Assembly: GCF_006346315.1 (NCBI RefSeq)
Contig: NZ_VDMR01000002.1
Coordinates: 248,001-312,000, forward strand
DNA: 64,000 bases
Direction of reading: 5' to 3'
Origin: Nocardioides litoris
Lineage (GTDB): Bacteria; Actinomycetota; Actinomycetes; Propionibacteriales; Nocardioidaceae
In this document: positions 24,543-33,402 of the stretch, in pieces
Layout: each line of letters begins with the position of its first letter
Numbering within the stretch: position 1 is the first letter of the stretch
The notes under the pieces: model-generated
What the model was told of the DNA's origin: nothing
Seen by the model: the letters and a program-made list of their open reading frames with translations, nothing else
Databases searched by the model: none
Program-made: the position numbers and the translations under genes

Positions 24543-26264
24543 TCAGCCGCGCATCCGCTCCAGCCGCTGCTGCAGCAGCGGGCGCCGGTGGGCGTTGGCG
24601 TGCAGGGCGACGTAGCGCTCGGCGAAGACCCACAGCAGCGCGTCGTCGAGGCGGCGCACGGCGCCGGGCGGGTGGCGGTAGCCCATGCGTTCGGCGATCG
24701 ACGACTCGTCGGCCTCGCGCAGCACGTCGCCCAGCTCGGCCAGCGAGGTGACGCCGAGCTCGAGGAGCAGGCCCGCGATCCAGCCGTAGTGGTCGGTGCG
24801 CGACCACTCGGCGTCGGAGTACTGGCCGGCCAGGAAGGCGGCCAGCTCGCGGGGCTCGAGGCGCGGGTCGTCGCCGGGCAGCGGCGAGACGGCCGCGGCG
24901 GCGCCGCGGAGCCGGTCGCGGATCTGTCCGAACTCGCGGTCGGCGAGCTCGAGCAGCCCCGCCGCCAGGGTGAAGCGGCGGTCGAACTCGCGGGCGTGCG
25001 CCTCCGGCACTGAGCCCTTGTAGCGGATGTCGTGCTCGAACTCCGCCCACGCGTGCTGGAGCACCGTGCGCACCTGCACCTGCACGACCCGGGGCGCGGC
25101 CTCGGTGCCCACCGGGGGGCCGACGGCGAGCAGCAGGTGGCGGCTGGCGTAGCCGAAGCGGCCCTCGCTGGCCGTCTCGCGGCCCAGGTCGCGGTCGTCG
25201 AGCACGGTGGCGTGGTCGCCGAGCACGTCGGCCACCGCGGCCACGTCGCCGCTGACGTAGGTGACGACCCGGACCCCGACCTGGTCGGTGATGTCGGTCA
25301 GCGGCTCGGGGTAGAGCGGGCCGCCGCCCGGGGCCGGGCGGGTGGCCTTCTCGGCGAAGGAGGCGACGGCCTTGGTGCGGCCGGTGACGGAGAGGTAGTT
25401 GATGCCGGCCTCGTCGAGCAGGCCCTGCACGAGCGCCACCGCCTCCTGCCCGGCGCGGGTCAGCTCGGGGTGGCGCTCGGCGTAGGAGCGCACCGCGTCG
25501 CGGACGACGTCGTCGTGGCTGCGCGAGGCGGCCTCGGCCGCGGGCGCGTCCGCCGGCTGCTCCTTGCTCGGCGTGACGATGGCGCCGGTCTCGGCGTCGC
25601 CGTAGACGGTGACCCGGTCGGGGTGCTGGTGGGCGAACCGGGCGACGACCGCGCACACGACCGCGTCGACCTGGTCCTCGACGCGGCGCAGCTCGGACTT
25701 GCGGGTGGCGCCCTCGACGGCCGTGCGCAGCACGGTCCACTGGTCGCTGACCGTCACCACCGTCTCGACGAAGGCCATCAGCCGCAGCAGCTCCGAGCGC
25801 AGCAGCTCGAGGTCGCGACCGGGCTTGGCCTTGTACTTCAGGACCTTGTCGAGGCCGAAGAGCACGATCGTCGCGGCGTGCGGGTAGACCTCGATGGCGC
25901 GCCGGCGGCGGCCCGAGCGTGGGTCGAGGTCGAGCTTGAGCAGCTTGGCCACCCGGGCGCCGCGCGTCCTGCCGCCGGCGAACTCCGGCTTGCCGGTGTT
26001 GCTGGGGTGGCAGCCCGCGTCGTGGCGGCGGAAGTCGGCCCCCAGCTGCTGCTCGGCCGGGCGCGAGCCGGTGGGGTTGACCACGACCAGGGGCGCGTCG
26101 ATGCCGACGACGCAGGGGCCCTCGACGTACGGCGCGATGCCGGCGACCACCTCGTCGTCGGTCTGCACCGTGTCGAGGTGGAGCAGCCGGGCGTCGCCGT
26201 CGAGGACCGCGATGCCCGTGGGCTTCTTCTCCCCCCAGGCGAGGTCGATCCCGACGAAGTGCAC
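24543..26264 (-). CDS. DUF429 domain fused to a RelA/SpoT-type alarmone-synthetase domain
   Basis: This 573-residue two-domain protein has a DUF429 (RNase H-like fold) domain at about residues 1-235, with VGIDLAWGEKKPTGIAV, VGIDAPLVV, HPSNTGKPEF and IEVYPHA. A linker precedes a RelA/SpoT synthetase domain at about 256-450. That domain has the ATP-site GRTKAVASFAEK, Asp327 in ITDQVGVRVV, GRFGYASRHLLL (guanine stacking Tyr) and QVRTVLQHAWAEFEHDIRYK. The catalytic Glu expected before the IQ/VQVRT motif is Gln395, so (p)ppGpp synthesis may be lost or altered. No HD hydrolase domain is present. A helical C-terminal region follows. The GTG at 26264 is set by a TACGGT box. The biological role is unknown. 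Confidence 0.85.
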   Translation of the reverse strand: MHFVGIDLAWGEKKPTGIAVLDGDARLLHLDTVQTDDEVVAGIAPYVEGPCVVGIDAPLVVVNPTGSRPAEQQLGADFRRHDAGCHPSNTGKPEFAGGRTRGARVAKLLKLDLDPRSGRRRRAIEVYPHAATIVLFGLDKVLKYKAKPGRDLELLRSELLRLMAFVETVVTVSDQWTVLRTAVEGATRKSELRRVEDQVDAVVCAVVARFAHQHPDRVTVYGDAETGAIVTPSKEQPADAPAAEAASRSHDDVVRDAVRSYAERHPELTRAGQEAVALVQGLLDEAGINYLSVTGRTKAVASFAEKATRPAPGGGPLYPEPLTDITDQVGVRVVTYVSGDVAAVADVLGDHATVLDDRDLGRETASEGRFGYASRHLLLAVGPPVGTEAAPRVVQVQVRTVLQHAWAEFEHDIRYKGSVPEAHAREFDRRFTLAAGLLELADREFGQIRDRLRGAAAAVSPLPGDDPRLEPRELAAFLAGQYSDAEWSRTDHYGWIAGLLLELGVTSLAELGDVLREADESSIAERMGYRHPPGAVRRLDDALLWVFAERYVALHANAHRRPLLQQRLERMRG

Positions 26265-26271
26265 GAGCCCC

Positions 26272-26277
26272 ACCGTA
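26272..26277 (-). promoter_or_regulatory. -10 hexamer of a probable leaderless promoter (TACGGT)
   Basis: On the minus strand TACGGT ends 7 nt before the GTG of the DUF429/RelA-SpoT fusion. It rules out a longer upstream reading. Confidence 0.5.
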
Positions 26278-26408
26278 GGGGCAGCCGGGGACAGCGGGGG
26301 TGGGGCGCCGGGTCGAGCGTCGCGTCGCGCGTCCGGGTCGAGCGTCTGGGTCAAGCACCCGCGACGGACGGTCAACCGTGCGGCCGCGCGCCGACCGAGG
26401 CTGGGACC

Positions 26409-27611
26409 GTGACCACGACCTCCGACCTGCCGACCGGCTCGACCAGCGAGCCGCCCGCCCAGCCGACCATCCGGCCGACCACCCCGCCCGGCTCCCCCGC
26501 GGGCCTCGCCGCCCTGGTGGCCGGGATCGCCCTGCTCGTCTCGAGCGAGTTCCTGCCCGCGGGCGTGCTGCCCGCGCTGGCCGCCGACGTGGGCGTCAGC
26601 GAGGGCACGGCCGGCCTCGCGGTCGCGGCCACGGCGATCGCCGGCGCCCTCACCGCCCCGACCATCGCGATCCTGCTGCCGCGCGCCGACCGGCGCACCG
26701 TGCTCGTCGCGCTGCTGCTCGCGGCCGCGGTGGCCAACCTCGCGGTGGCGCTGTCCCCCAGCTTCGGGCTGCTGCTGGTCGGCCGGGTGCTCCTGGGCCT
26801 GGCGCTGGCCGGCTACTGGGCCTTCGCGTTCGGCGCCGGGACGACCGCGCTGCCCGGACGCGACCACGTCGTCGCCACCTCGCTGGCCCTCGGTGTCACC
26901 GTGGCCACCATCGTCGGCGTCCCGCTCGGCTCGCTGCTCGGTGACGCGGTCGGGTGGCGCCCGGTGTTCGGCATCGCCGCCGGCCTCGCCGTGCTGTCCG
27001 CGCTCGCCGTGGCCCGCACGATGCCGCCGGTGCCCGCCCGTCCGGGCGCGGGCCTGGCCATGCTGCGCCGGGCCCTGGCCAACCGGCACCTCATGGCCGG
27101 CATCGGTGCGGTCGGCCTGGTCGCGTTCGGCAACTTCGCCGCCTACCCCTTCATCCGGCTCGCGATCGACGACGTCGCGCCCGACGCGGCCACGCTCCTG
27201 CTCGTCCTGTGGGGCCTCGGCGGCCTGGCCGGCAACCTCCTCGCCGGACGGTGGGCCACCCACCTGCGCGTCGTCGTCACGGTGGCGCCGCTGCTGCTGG
27301 CCGCGGCCCTGGTGCTGACGTCGCAGGCGACCTCGGTGGCGGTGCTCGCGGTCGGGGTCACCCTGTGGGGACTGGCCTTCAACGCGGTGCCGGTGGCCAC
27401 CCAGCTGTGGGTGACCCGGGTCGAGCCCGACCACGCCGAGTCGGCCGTGGCCCTGCAGGTGACGGCGTTCCAGGTCGCCATCACCCTGGGCGCGGTCTCA
27501 GGAGGCCTGCTGGTCGACGCGCACGGCGTCGTGGCGGCGCTGGGCCTCGGGTCCGCGCTGGCCGTGACCGGCGGCCTCGCCTTCGCGGGCCTGCGGGCGT
27601 CGCGGGCCTGA
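26409..27611 (+). CDS. MFS transporter, DHA1 sugar/drug efflux type
   Basis: This 400-residue protein has twelve predicted TM helices. The family-typical FLPAGVLPALAADVGVSEG lies near the N-terminus and RADRRTVLVA in the loop between helices 2 and 3. It resembles AraJ/YdhP efflux proteins for arabinose-like sugars, purine analogues or drugs. The first 30 residues are a Thr/Pro-rich disordered segment. An AraC-type regulator is transcribed towards it, and the two coding regions overlap by 114 nt at the 3' ends. Regulation by that neighbour is plausible. Confidence 0.88.
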   Translation: MTTTSDLPTGSTSEPPAQPTIRPTTPPGSPAGLAALVAGIALLVSSEFLPAGVLPALAADVGVSEGTAGLAVAATAIAGALTAPTIAILLPRADRRTVLVALLLAAAVANLAVALSPSFGLLLVGRVLLGLALAGYWAFAFGAGTTALPGRDHVVATSLALGVTVATIVGVPLGSLLGDAVGWRPVFGIAAGLAVLSALAVARTMPPVPARPGAGLAMLRRALANRHLMAGIGAVGLVAFGNFAAYPFIRLAIDDVAPDAATLLLVLWGLGGLAGNLLAGRWATHLRVVVTVAPLLLAAALVLTSQATSVAVLAVGVTLWGLAFNAVPVATQLWVTRVEPDHAESAVALQVTAFQVAITLGAVSGGLLVDAHGVVAALGLGSALAVTGGLAFAGLRASRA

Positions 27612-28382
27612 GGCGCGCCCGGCGTCCCGCCAGGCCTGCGGCGGGACGCCGTGGTGGGCGGCGAAGGCGCGGCTGAACGCCGCCGCGGAGCCGTAGCCCA
27701 CGAGGTGCGCCACCCGGTCGGCGCGCGCCCCGCCGCGCAGCAGCACCCGCGCCTCGCGCATCCGGGCCTCGCGCAGCACCTCGGCCGGCGTGCGCCGCAG
27801 CTCGCGCCGGAACCGCTCGGCCAGGGCCGAGCGGGACAGGTGCACCAGGTCCGCCATCCGCTCCACGGTCCAGGCCTCCCCGGGCCGCTCGCCCACCGCG
27901 GCGACGACGGCGGCGACCACCGGGTCGGTGCGGGGCTCGTCCGGGACCGTGCGGCCCGACTCCTCCAGCCAGGTGGTGGTCATCGCGGCGCCGACCAGGT
28001 CGGCGTAGCCGTCGGTCAGCAGCGACGACCGGCACCCGGTCACCACCGGGCACAGCGTCACCAGGGCGGCGACCCCGTCGTGGTGGGCGGCGAACCCCTC
28101 GGCGACGAGCACGGCCGGCAGCGGGTGGGCCAGGTGTTCCGGGGCCAGGTCGCTGGTGGCGAGCCGGGTCGTGGTGCAGGTGGTCAGGACGGCCGCCTGG
28201 CCGGGCGCGACGAGCACGGCGTCGCCCGCGCGCAGCCGCCGCTCGACGCCGCCGCCGGCGAGGTGGCCGGTCCCCGCGACGACGAGGAGCCAGCGCGGGC
28301 CGTGGGCGTCGTACGTCGCGCCGGGCGGGAGGTCCTCGGTGCGGGCGGAGGTCATCCGCCACCGCGCTCGTGCGTCGCTCAT
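27498..28382 (-). CDS. AraC-family transcriptional regulator
   Basis: This 294-residue regulator has an N-terminal cupin-like sensor (about 20-135). The C-terminal AraC HTH pair (about 165-255) includes WTVERMADLVHLSRSALAERF and VAHLVGYGSAAAFSRAFAAHHG then PPQAWR. The ATG is at 28382. The last 38 residues, after the domain, are basic and overlap the MFS gene in antisense. They are probably an unstructured read-through of a drifted stop. It likely controls the convergent MFS gene. Confidence 0.9.
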   Translation of the reverse strand: MSDARARWRMTSARTEDLPPGATYDAHGPRWLLVVAGTGHLAGGGVERRLRAGDAVLVAPGQAAVLTTCTTTRLATSDLAPEHLAHPLPAVLVAEGFAAHHDGVAALVTLCPVVTGCRSSLLTDGYADLVGAAMTTTWLEESGRTVPDEPRTDPVVAAVVAAVGERPGEAWTVERMADLVHLSRSALAERFRRELRRTPAEVLREARMREARVLLRGGARADRVAHLVGYGSAAAFSRAFAAHHGVPPQAWRDAGRASGPRRPQAREGEAAGHGQRGPEAQRRHDAVRVDQQAS

Positions 28383-28383
28383 G

Positions 28384-28400
28384 CGGGGGCAGCGCCCCCG
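28384..28400 (-). terminator. stem-loop after psuG
   Basis: CGGGGGC-AGC-GCCCCCG forms a 7-bp stem with a 3-nt loop. It lies between the psuG stop and the AraC ATG on the same strand and would separate the two transcripts. Confidence 0.5.
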
Positions 28401-28422
28401 GCGGCGCGGTTTGTTCCCGGCC

Positions 28423-29370
28423 TCAGGCGCGCCGGGCCGCGTGGGCCACGGCCAGGGCGGCGCCGAGGCGGGCGTTGTGCCGGACCAGGGCGATGTTGGT
28501 GGCCAGGCTGCGGCCCCCGGTGAGCTCGACGATGCGGCCGAGGAGGTAGGGCGTGACGTCCTGGCCGGTGGTGCCGCGGGCGTCGAGGTCGGCCAGGGCC
28601 TGGCGGATCACGCCGTCGATCTCGGCCGCCGGGACCTCGTCGGCCTCGGGCACGGGGTTGGCGACGACGATGCCGCTGGCCAGGCCGAGCGACCGGGCCG
28701 CGGCCATGGTGGCCGCGAGCTCCTCGACGGTGTCGGTGCGGCGCGGGGCGGCGTACCCGCTGCTGCGGGAGTAGAAGGCCGGGAACTCGTCGCTGCCGTG
28801 CACCAGCACCGGCACCCCGTTGGTCTCGAGCACCTCCAGGGTCAGGCCGATGTCGAGGATGCTCTTGACCCCGGCGCAGACCACGGTGACCGGGGTGACG
28901 GCCAGCTCGGTCAGGTCGGCGCTGACGTCGAGGGTGCGCTCGGCGCCGCGGTGCACGCCCCCGAGGCCGCCGGTGACGAAGACGTCGATGCCGGCCAGCG
29001 CGGCCAGCCGCATGGTCGCCGCGACGGTGGTCGCGCCGTGGGCGTCGCGGGCCAGCAGCAGCGGCAGGTCGCGGACGCTGGCCTTGCTGACGCCCGGGTC
29101 GGAGGCCAGCAGGTCGAGGTCGGCCTCGTCGAGCCCGGCCCGCGGGACGCCGCCGAGCACCGCGATCGTCGCGGGCGTCGCGCCGTGCTCGCGCACGATG
29201 CCCTCGACCTCGGTCGCCATGGCGACGTTGTCGGGGTAGGGCATGCCGTGGCTGATGATCGTGCTCTCCAGCGCGACCACCGGGCGGCCCTCGGCCAGGG
29301 CGTCGGCGACCTCCTCCGACAGGCGCACGGGGTGGGCCGCGGAGGCCGCGACGGCGTGGGGCAGGGTCAC
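28423..29370 (-). CDS. psuG: pseudouridine-5'-phosphate glycosidase
   Basis: This 315-residue enzyme splits pseudouridine 5'-phosphate into uracil and ribose 5-phosphate, the second step of pseudouridine salvage. Family signatures are VALESTIISHGMPYP near the N-terminus, TTVAATMRLAALAGIDVFVTGGLGGVHR (catalytic Lys/Asp region) and NGVPVLVHGSDEFPAFYSRSSG, with ANPVPEADEVP towards the end. The GTG at 29370 overlaps the psuK stop (GTGA), so kinase and glycosidase are coupled. Confidence 0.96.
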   Translation of the reverse strand: MTLPHAVAASAAHPVRLSEEVADALAEGRPVVALESTIISHGMPYPDNVAMATEVEGIVREHGATPATIAVLGGVPRAGLDEADLDLLASDPGVSKASVRDLPLLLARDAHGATTVAATMRLAALAGIDVFVTGGLGGVHRGAERTLDVSADLTELAVTPVTVVCAGVKSILDIGLTLEVLETNGVPVLVHGSDEFPAFYSRSSGYAAPRRTDTVEELAATMAAARSLGLASGIVVANPVPEADEVPAAEIDGVIRQALADLDARGTTGQDVTPYLLGRIVELTGGRSLATNIALVRHNARLGAALAVAHAARRA

Positions 29371-30233
29371 AGGAGGCTCCGGACGAGGTCGTCGGTCAGG
29401 TCGGGTCGCACCGTGTGCTCGCTGGCCACGGTGAGGGCGGCCGCCGCGTGCGCGTACGCCGCGGCCCGGGTCGGCTCGTCGCCGCCCAGCCAGGCGTGCA
29501 CGAAGGCGCCCAGCATGGCGTCGCCGGCGCCGGTCACGTCGACCACGGCACCACCGGGCACCGGCCGCGAGGACAGCTCGACGGCGCCGTCGGGCCCGGT
29601 GAGCACCGAGCCGGCCGGGCCGCGGCGCTCCCAGAGCAGGTCGGCCACGACGGGGCCGAGGGCGGCCAGCTCGGCCGCGCCGGCCGAGACGAGGAAGAGG
29701 CGTCGGTCGGCCGCGGCGACCACGTCCCGCAGCCGCTGGGCCTTGGGCACGCTCACCGGGTCGAGGGCGACCGGGCCCGTGGCCAGCTCGAGCGCCCGGG
29801 CGACGGTCGCGGGCGGCAGGTTGCCGTCGAGCACGACGAGCGCGGCCCGGGCCAGGGTCGTCGCGGGCAGGTCGCCCGGCTGCAGGTCGCAGTCGTCCAT
29901 GTCGGAGACGCCGCCGACGAGCTCGCCGTGGTCGTCGAGCAGGGCGACGTAGGCACCCGTGCGGCCCTCGACCTGGCGCACGTGGGTCAGGTCGACGCCC
30001 GCGTCGGCGCTGGCCTCGACGACCAGGTCGCCGTGGGCGTCGCCCGCGACCGCGCTGACCAGGCTGGTCGGCGTACCGAGGCGGGCCAGCACCTCGGCGA
30101 CGTTGCGGCCGACGCCGCCCGCGGTGACGGTGACCCGGCCGGGGTTGCTGGTCGCGGGCTCCGGTGCCCGTCCGGGCCGGGCGACGACGTCGACGTTGGC
30201 GCCGCCCACGACCACGACCCGTCCCCCCGCCAC
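29367..30233 (-). CDS. psuK: pseudouridine kinase (PfkB family)
   Basis: This 288-residue sugar kinase of the ribokinase fold has an N-terminal GGANVDVVARP strand, the di-Gly GGVGRNVAEVLARLG motif and the catalytic anion-hole motif VVDVTGAGDAMLGAFV near the C-terminus. Its overlap with psuG identifies the substrate as pseudouridine, phosphorylated at 5'. The GTG at 30233 gives a normal length. Confidence 0.92.
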   Translation of the reverse strand: MAGGRVVVVGGANVDVVARPGRAPEPATSNPGRVTVTAGGVGRNVAEVLARLGTPTSLVSAVAGDAHGDLVVEASADAGVDLTHVRQVEGRTGAYVALLDDHGELVGGVSDMDDCDLQPGDLPATTLARAALVVLDGNLPPATVARALELATGPVALDPVSVPKAQRLRDVVAAADRRLFLVSAGAAELAALGPVVADLLWERRGPAGSVLTGPDGAVELSSRPVPGGAVVDVTGAGDAMLGAFVHAWLGGDEPTRAAAYAHAAAALTVASEHTVRPDLTDDLVRSLL

Positions 30234-30369
30234 CCCCGGATCCTCGCACCCGGCGCGCGGAGCGATGAGTCCGGATGTCGGTGGCGGTCCCTACGGTGTC
30301 GCTGCCACCATCGCAGGCGTCGCGCGTCAGCCGCGCGACCCCCGCTCGACCCCCGCACGAAGGAGCCGC

Positions 30370-31356
30370 ATGACCGCGATGATCCAGGCCCAGGGCCTGG
30401 TGAAGAGGTACAAGGAGGTCACGGCGCTCGCCGGCCTCGACCTGGAGGTGCCCGAGGGCACCGTGCTGGCCCTGCTGGGCCCCAACGGCGCCGGCAAGAC
30501 CACCGCCGTGCGCTGCCTGACCACCCTGCTGCGGCCCGACGAGGGCAGCGCCGTGGTGGCGGGCGTCGACGTGCTGGCCGACCCCACCGAGGTCCGCCGC
30601 CGCATCGGCCTGTCCGGCCAGTACGCCGCGGTCGACGAGCACCTGACCGGGTTCGAGAACCTCACGATGGTCGGGCGGCTCTACGGCATGGGCAAGAAGC
30701 AGGCGCGGGAGCGGGCCCGCGAGCTGCTCGAGCGGTTCGCCCTCTCCGACGCCGGCGACCGGCCGTCGAAGACCTACTCCGGCGGCATGCGGCGCCGCCT
30801 CGACCTGGCCGGAGCGCTGGTCTCGGCACCCCCGGTGCTGGTGCTCGACGAGCCGACCACCGGCCTCGACGTGCGGGCCCGGCAGCAGATGTGGGACGTC
30901 ATCCGCGACCTCGTCACCTCCGGCGCCACGCTGCTGCTCACCACGCAGTACCTCGAGGAGGCCGACAAGCTGGCCGACGACATCGTGGTCATCGACCACG
31001 GCCGGGCCATCGCCCAGGGCACGGCCGACCAGCTCAAGGCCCAGACCGGCGGCGAGCGGCTCGAGCTCGTGGTCGCCGAGGCCCACGAGGTCGACACCGC
31101 CACCCGGCTCTTGGCCGGCGTCGCGATGGGCGAGGTCCAGCGCGACGAGCGCACCCTGACCGCGACCGTCGACGACGGCCAGGCCGCGCTGGCCCGGCTG
31201 CTCGCCGACCTGCGCGACCAGCCGGTGACCGTGCTCGAGGTCGGCCTGCGCCGACCGACCCTCGACGACGTGTTCCTGGCCCTCACCGGCCGCGTCGCCG
31301 AGGCCGACGACCAGTCCCCCGAGGCACACGAGAAGCAGCAGGAGGTGCCGGCATGA
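30370..31356 (+). CDS. ABC transporter ATP-binding protein, DrrA-like
   Basis: This 328-residue ATPase has Walker A GPNGAGKTT, the Q-loop SGQYAAVDEHLTG, signature YSGGMRRRLDLA, Walker B VLVLDEPTTGLD, the H-loop and a C-terminal DUF4162-type extension ending in LRRPTLDDVFLALTG. It pairs with the permease that overlaps by ATGA, giving a drug or lipid exporter of the daunorubicin-resistance type. A good AAGGAG site lies 5 nt before the ATG. Confidence 0.95.
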   Translation: MTAMIQAQGLVKRYKEVTALAGLDLEVPEGTVLALLGPNGAGKTTAVRCLTTLLRPDEGSAVVAGVDVLADPTEVRRRIGLSGQYAAVDEHLTGFENLTMVGRLYGMGKKQARERARELLERFALSDAGDRPSKTYSGGMRRRLDLAGALVSAPPVLVLDEPTTGLDVRARQQMWDVIRDLVTSGATLLLTTQYLEEADKLADDIVVIDHGRAIAQGTADQLKAQTGGERLELVVAEAHEVDTATRLLAGVAMGEVQRDERTLTATVDDGQAALARLLADLRDQPVTVLEVGLRRPTLDDVFLALTGRVAEADDQSPEAHEKQQEVPA

Positions 31357-32153
31357 GCGCGACCAAGGCGCTGACCGACGGCTGGGTCGTGGCCCAGCGC
31401 AACGTCATCAAGATCAAGCGGGTGCCCGAGGTGCTCGTCTTCGTGCTGATCAGCCCGATCATGTTCGTGCTGCTCTTCGCCTACGTCTTCGCCGGCGCCA
31501 TCCAGGTGCCCGCGGGCGTGGACTACAAGGAGTTCCTGGTCGCGGGCATCTTCGCCCAGACCGTGGTCTTCGGCGCGACGTTCACCGGCGCCGGCCTCGC
31601 CGAGGACATGCAGAAGGGCATCATCGACCGCTTCCGGTCGCTGCCCATGTCGCGCTCGGCGGTGCTGGTCGGCCGCACCACCTCCGACGTCGTCTACAAC
31701 GTCTGCTCGCTCGTCATCATGGCCCTGACCGGCCTGCTCGTCGGCTGGCGCATCCGCGAGGGCGCGCTCGACGCGCTGCTCGGCTTCGCGCTGCTGCTGG
31801 TCTTCGCCTACTCGATCAGCTGGATCATGGCGTGGGTCGGGCTGATCGTGCCGAGCGTCGACGTGGTCAACAACGCCTCGTTCGTGGTGATCTTCCCGCT
31901 CACCTTCCTCTCCAACGCCTTCGTGCCGCTGGAGGCCTTCGACGGCGTGCTCAAGACGATCGTGGAGTGGAACCCCGTCTCGTCCCTCACCCAGGCCTCG
32001 CGCGAGCTGTTCGGCAACACCGGCGGTCAACCGCCGCCGTCCGAGGCGTTCTCGATGGAGCACCCGGCCGTCTACACGCTGATCTGGTCGGCGCTGTTCG
32101 TCGCGGTCTTCGTGCCGTTGTCGGTGCGGCAGTTCAAGCGCACCTCGAAGTAG
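31353..32153 (+). CDS. ABC-2 type permease, DrrB-like
   Basis: This 266-residue permease has six TM helices and the ABC-2 features PIMFVLLFAYVFAGAI, EDMQKGIIDRFRSLPMSRSAVLVGR (cytoplasmic coupling region) and the NPVSSLTQASRELF segment before the last helix. It forms an exporter with the ATPase encoded just upstream. GGAGG precedes the ATG inside the ATPase gene. The substrate is unknown. Confidence 0.95.
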   Translation: MSATKALTDGWVVAQRNVIKIKRVPEVLVFVLISPIMFVLLFAYVFAGAIQVPAGVDYKEFLVAGIFAQTVVFGATFTGAGLAEDMQKGIIDRFRSLPMSRSAVLVGRTTSDVVYNVCSLVIMALTGLLVGWRIREGALDALLGFALLLVFAYSISWIMAWVGLIVPSVDVVNNASFVVIFPLTFLSNAFVPLEAFDGVLKTIVEWNPVSSLTQASRELFGNTGGQPPPSEAFSMEHPAVYTLIWSALFVAVFVPLSVRQFKRTSK

Positions 32154-32181
32154 GCCCGGCCCAGACCCGCGGCCAGGGCGC

Positions 32182-33384
32182 TCAACCCTGGTCGCGGGCC
32201 CAGGTCCAGGCGTACGCCGGGTCCTCGCAGGCCAGGCCGCCCTCGCCGACCTCCAGCGGGGCGAAGGTGTCGACCATGACGGCCGACTCCTCGAAGTGCT
32301 CGGCGCCGAGCGAGGCCTCGATGGCCGACGGCTGGGGGCCGTGGGCGTGGCCGCCGGGGTGCAGGGAGATCGAGCCGAGCCCGATGCCCGAGCCCTTGCG
32401 GGCCTCGTAGTCCCCGCCGACGTAGAACATGACCTCGTCGGAGTCCACGTTGGAGTGGTAGTAGGGCACCGGCACCGCCAGCGGGTGGTAGTCGACCTTG
32501 CGGGGCAGGAAGTTGCAGATGACGAAGCTGCCGCCCTCCAAGACCTGGTGCACCGGCGGCGGCTGGTGCACCTTGCCGGTGATCGGCATGTAGTCCTCGA
32601 CGTTGAACGTGTAGGGGTAGAGGCACCCGTCCCACCCGACCACGTCGAACGGGTGCGTCGCGTACGTCAGCCGGGTGCCGCCGATGCCGCCCGGCAGCCC
32701 GCTCACCCGGTGCTTGACCAGCACCTCCGTCTCCTGGCCGTACGTCGCGTCATCGACGAGGTGCACCTCGTCGGGACCGTGCAGGTCGCGCTCGCAGTAC
32801 GGCGCGTGCTCGAGCAGCTGGCCGTAGCGCGAGAGGTAGCGCTTGGGCGGCGCCACGTGGCTGTTGGCCTCGATGGCGTAGAGCCGCGACGGCTCCGCCG
32901 GCACCCAGCGGTGCGTGGTCGCCCGCGGGACGACGACGTAGTCGCCAGCCCGGTAGGGCACCACGCCGAAGACCGTCTCCACGACGCCGGAGCCGGCCTC
33001 GACGTACACGCACTCGTCGCCGACGGCGTTGCGGTAGAGCGGGCTGGGCCCGGCCTCGGCGCCGCCGGTGACGACGTAGGCGATGCGCACGTCGGCGTTG
33101 CCGAGCACCACCCGGCGGTCCAGCACGGGGTCGGTGCCGGTCTGCAGCTCGTGCAGCCTGAGGTGCCGCGGCTTGAGCGGGTGGTTGGGCACCCGCACCT
33201 GGTCGGGCAGCTCCCAGACCTCCGAGGCGACGACGGCCGAGGGCACGCCGCGGTGGTAGAGCAGCGAGGAGTCCGACGAGAACCCCTCCTCCCCCATCAG
33301 CTCCTCGCGGTAGAGGCGGCCCTCGGGGTCGCGGTGCTGGGTGTGCCGCTTCGGCGGCACCTCGCCGAGCCGTCGGTAGTACAT
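32182..33384 (-). CDS. hmgA: homogentisate 1,2-dioxygenase
   Basis: This 400-residue non-heme iron enzyme opens the ring of homogentisate to maleylacetoacetate in tyrosine and phenylalanine catabolism. The iron-site region YYHSNVDSDEVMFYVGG and HPGGHAHGPQP, and the NFLPRKVDYHP segment, match the family. The start (MYYRRLGEVPPKRHTQHR) is typical. The ATG lies 7 nt after a TAACCT box. The start codon of the divergent gene is only 18 bp away. Confidence 0.97.
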   Translation of the reverse strand: MYYRRLGEVPPKRHTQHRDPEGRLYREELMGEEGFSSDSSLLYHRGVPSAVVASEVWELPDQVRVPNHPLKPRHLRLHELQTGTDPVLDRRVVLGNADVRIAYVVTGGAEAGPSPLYRNAVGDECVYVEAGSGVVETVFGVVPYRAGDYVVVPRATTHRWVPAEPSRLYAIEANSHVAPPKRYLSRYGQLLEHAPYCERDLHGPDEVHLVDDATYGQETEVLVKHRVSGLPGGIGGTRLTYATHPFDVVGWDGCLYPYTFNVEDYMPITGKVHQPPPVHQVLEGGSFVICNFLPRKVDYHPLAVPVPYYHSNVDSDEVMFYVGGDYEARKGSGIGLGSISLHPGGHAHGPQPSAIEASLGAEHFEESAVMVDTFAPLEVGEGGLACEDPAYAWTWARDQG

Positions 33385-33391
33385 GCCTGGC

Positions 33392-33397
33392 AGGTTA
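33392..33397 (-). promoter_or_regulatory. -10 hexamer of hmgA (TAACCT)
   Basis: On the minus strand TAACCT ends 7 nt before the hmgA ATG, inside the 18-bp gap between divergent starts. Confidence 0.5.
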
Positions 33398-33402
33398 GAC
33401 CC

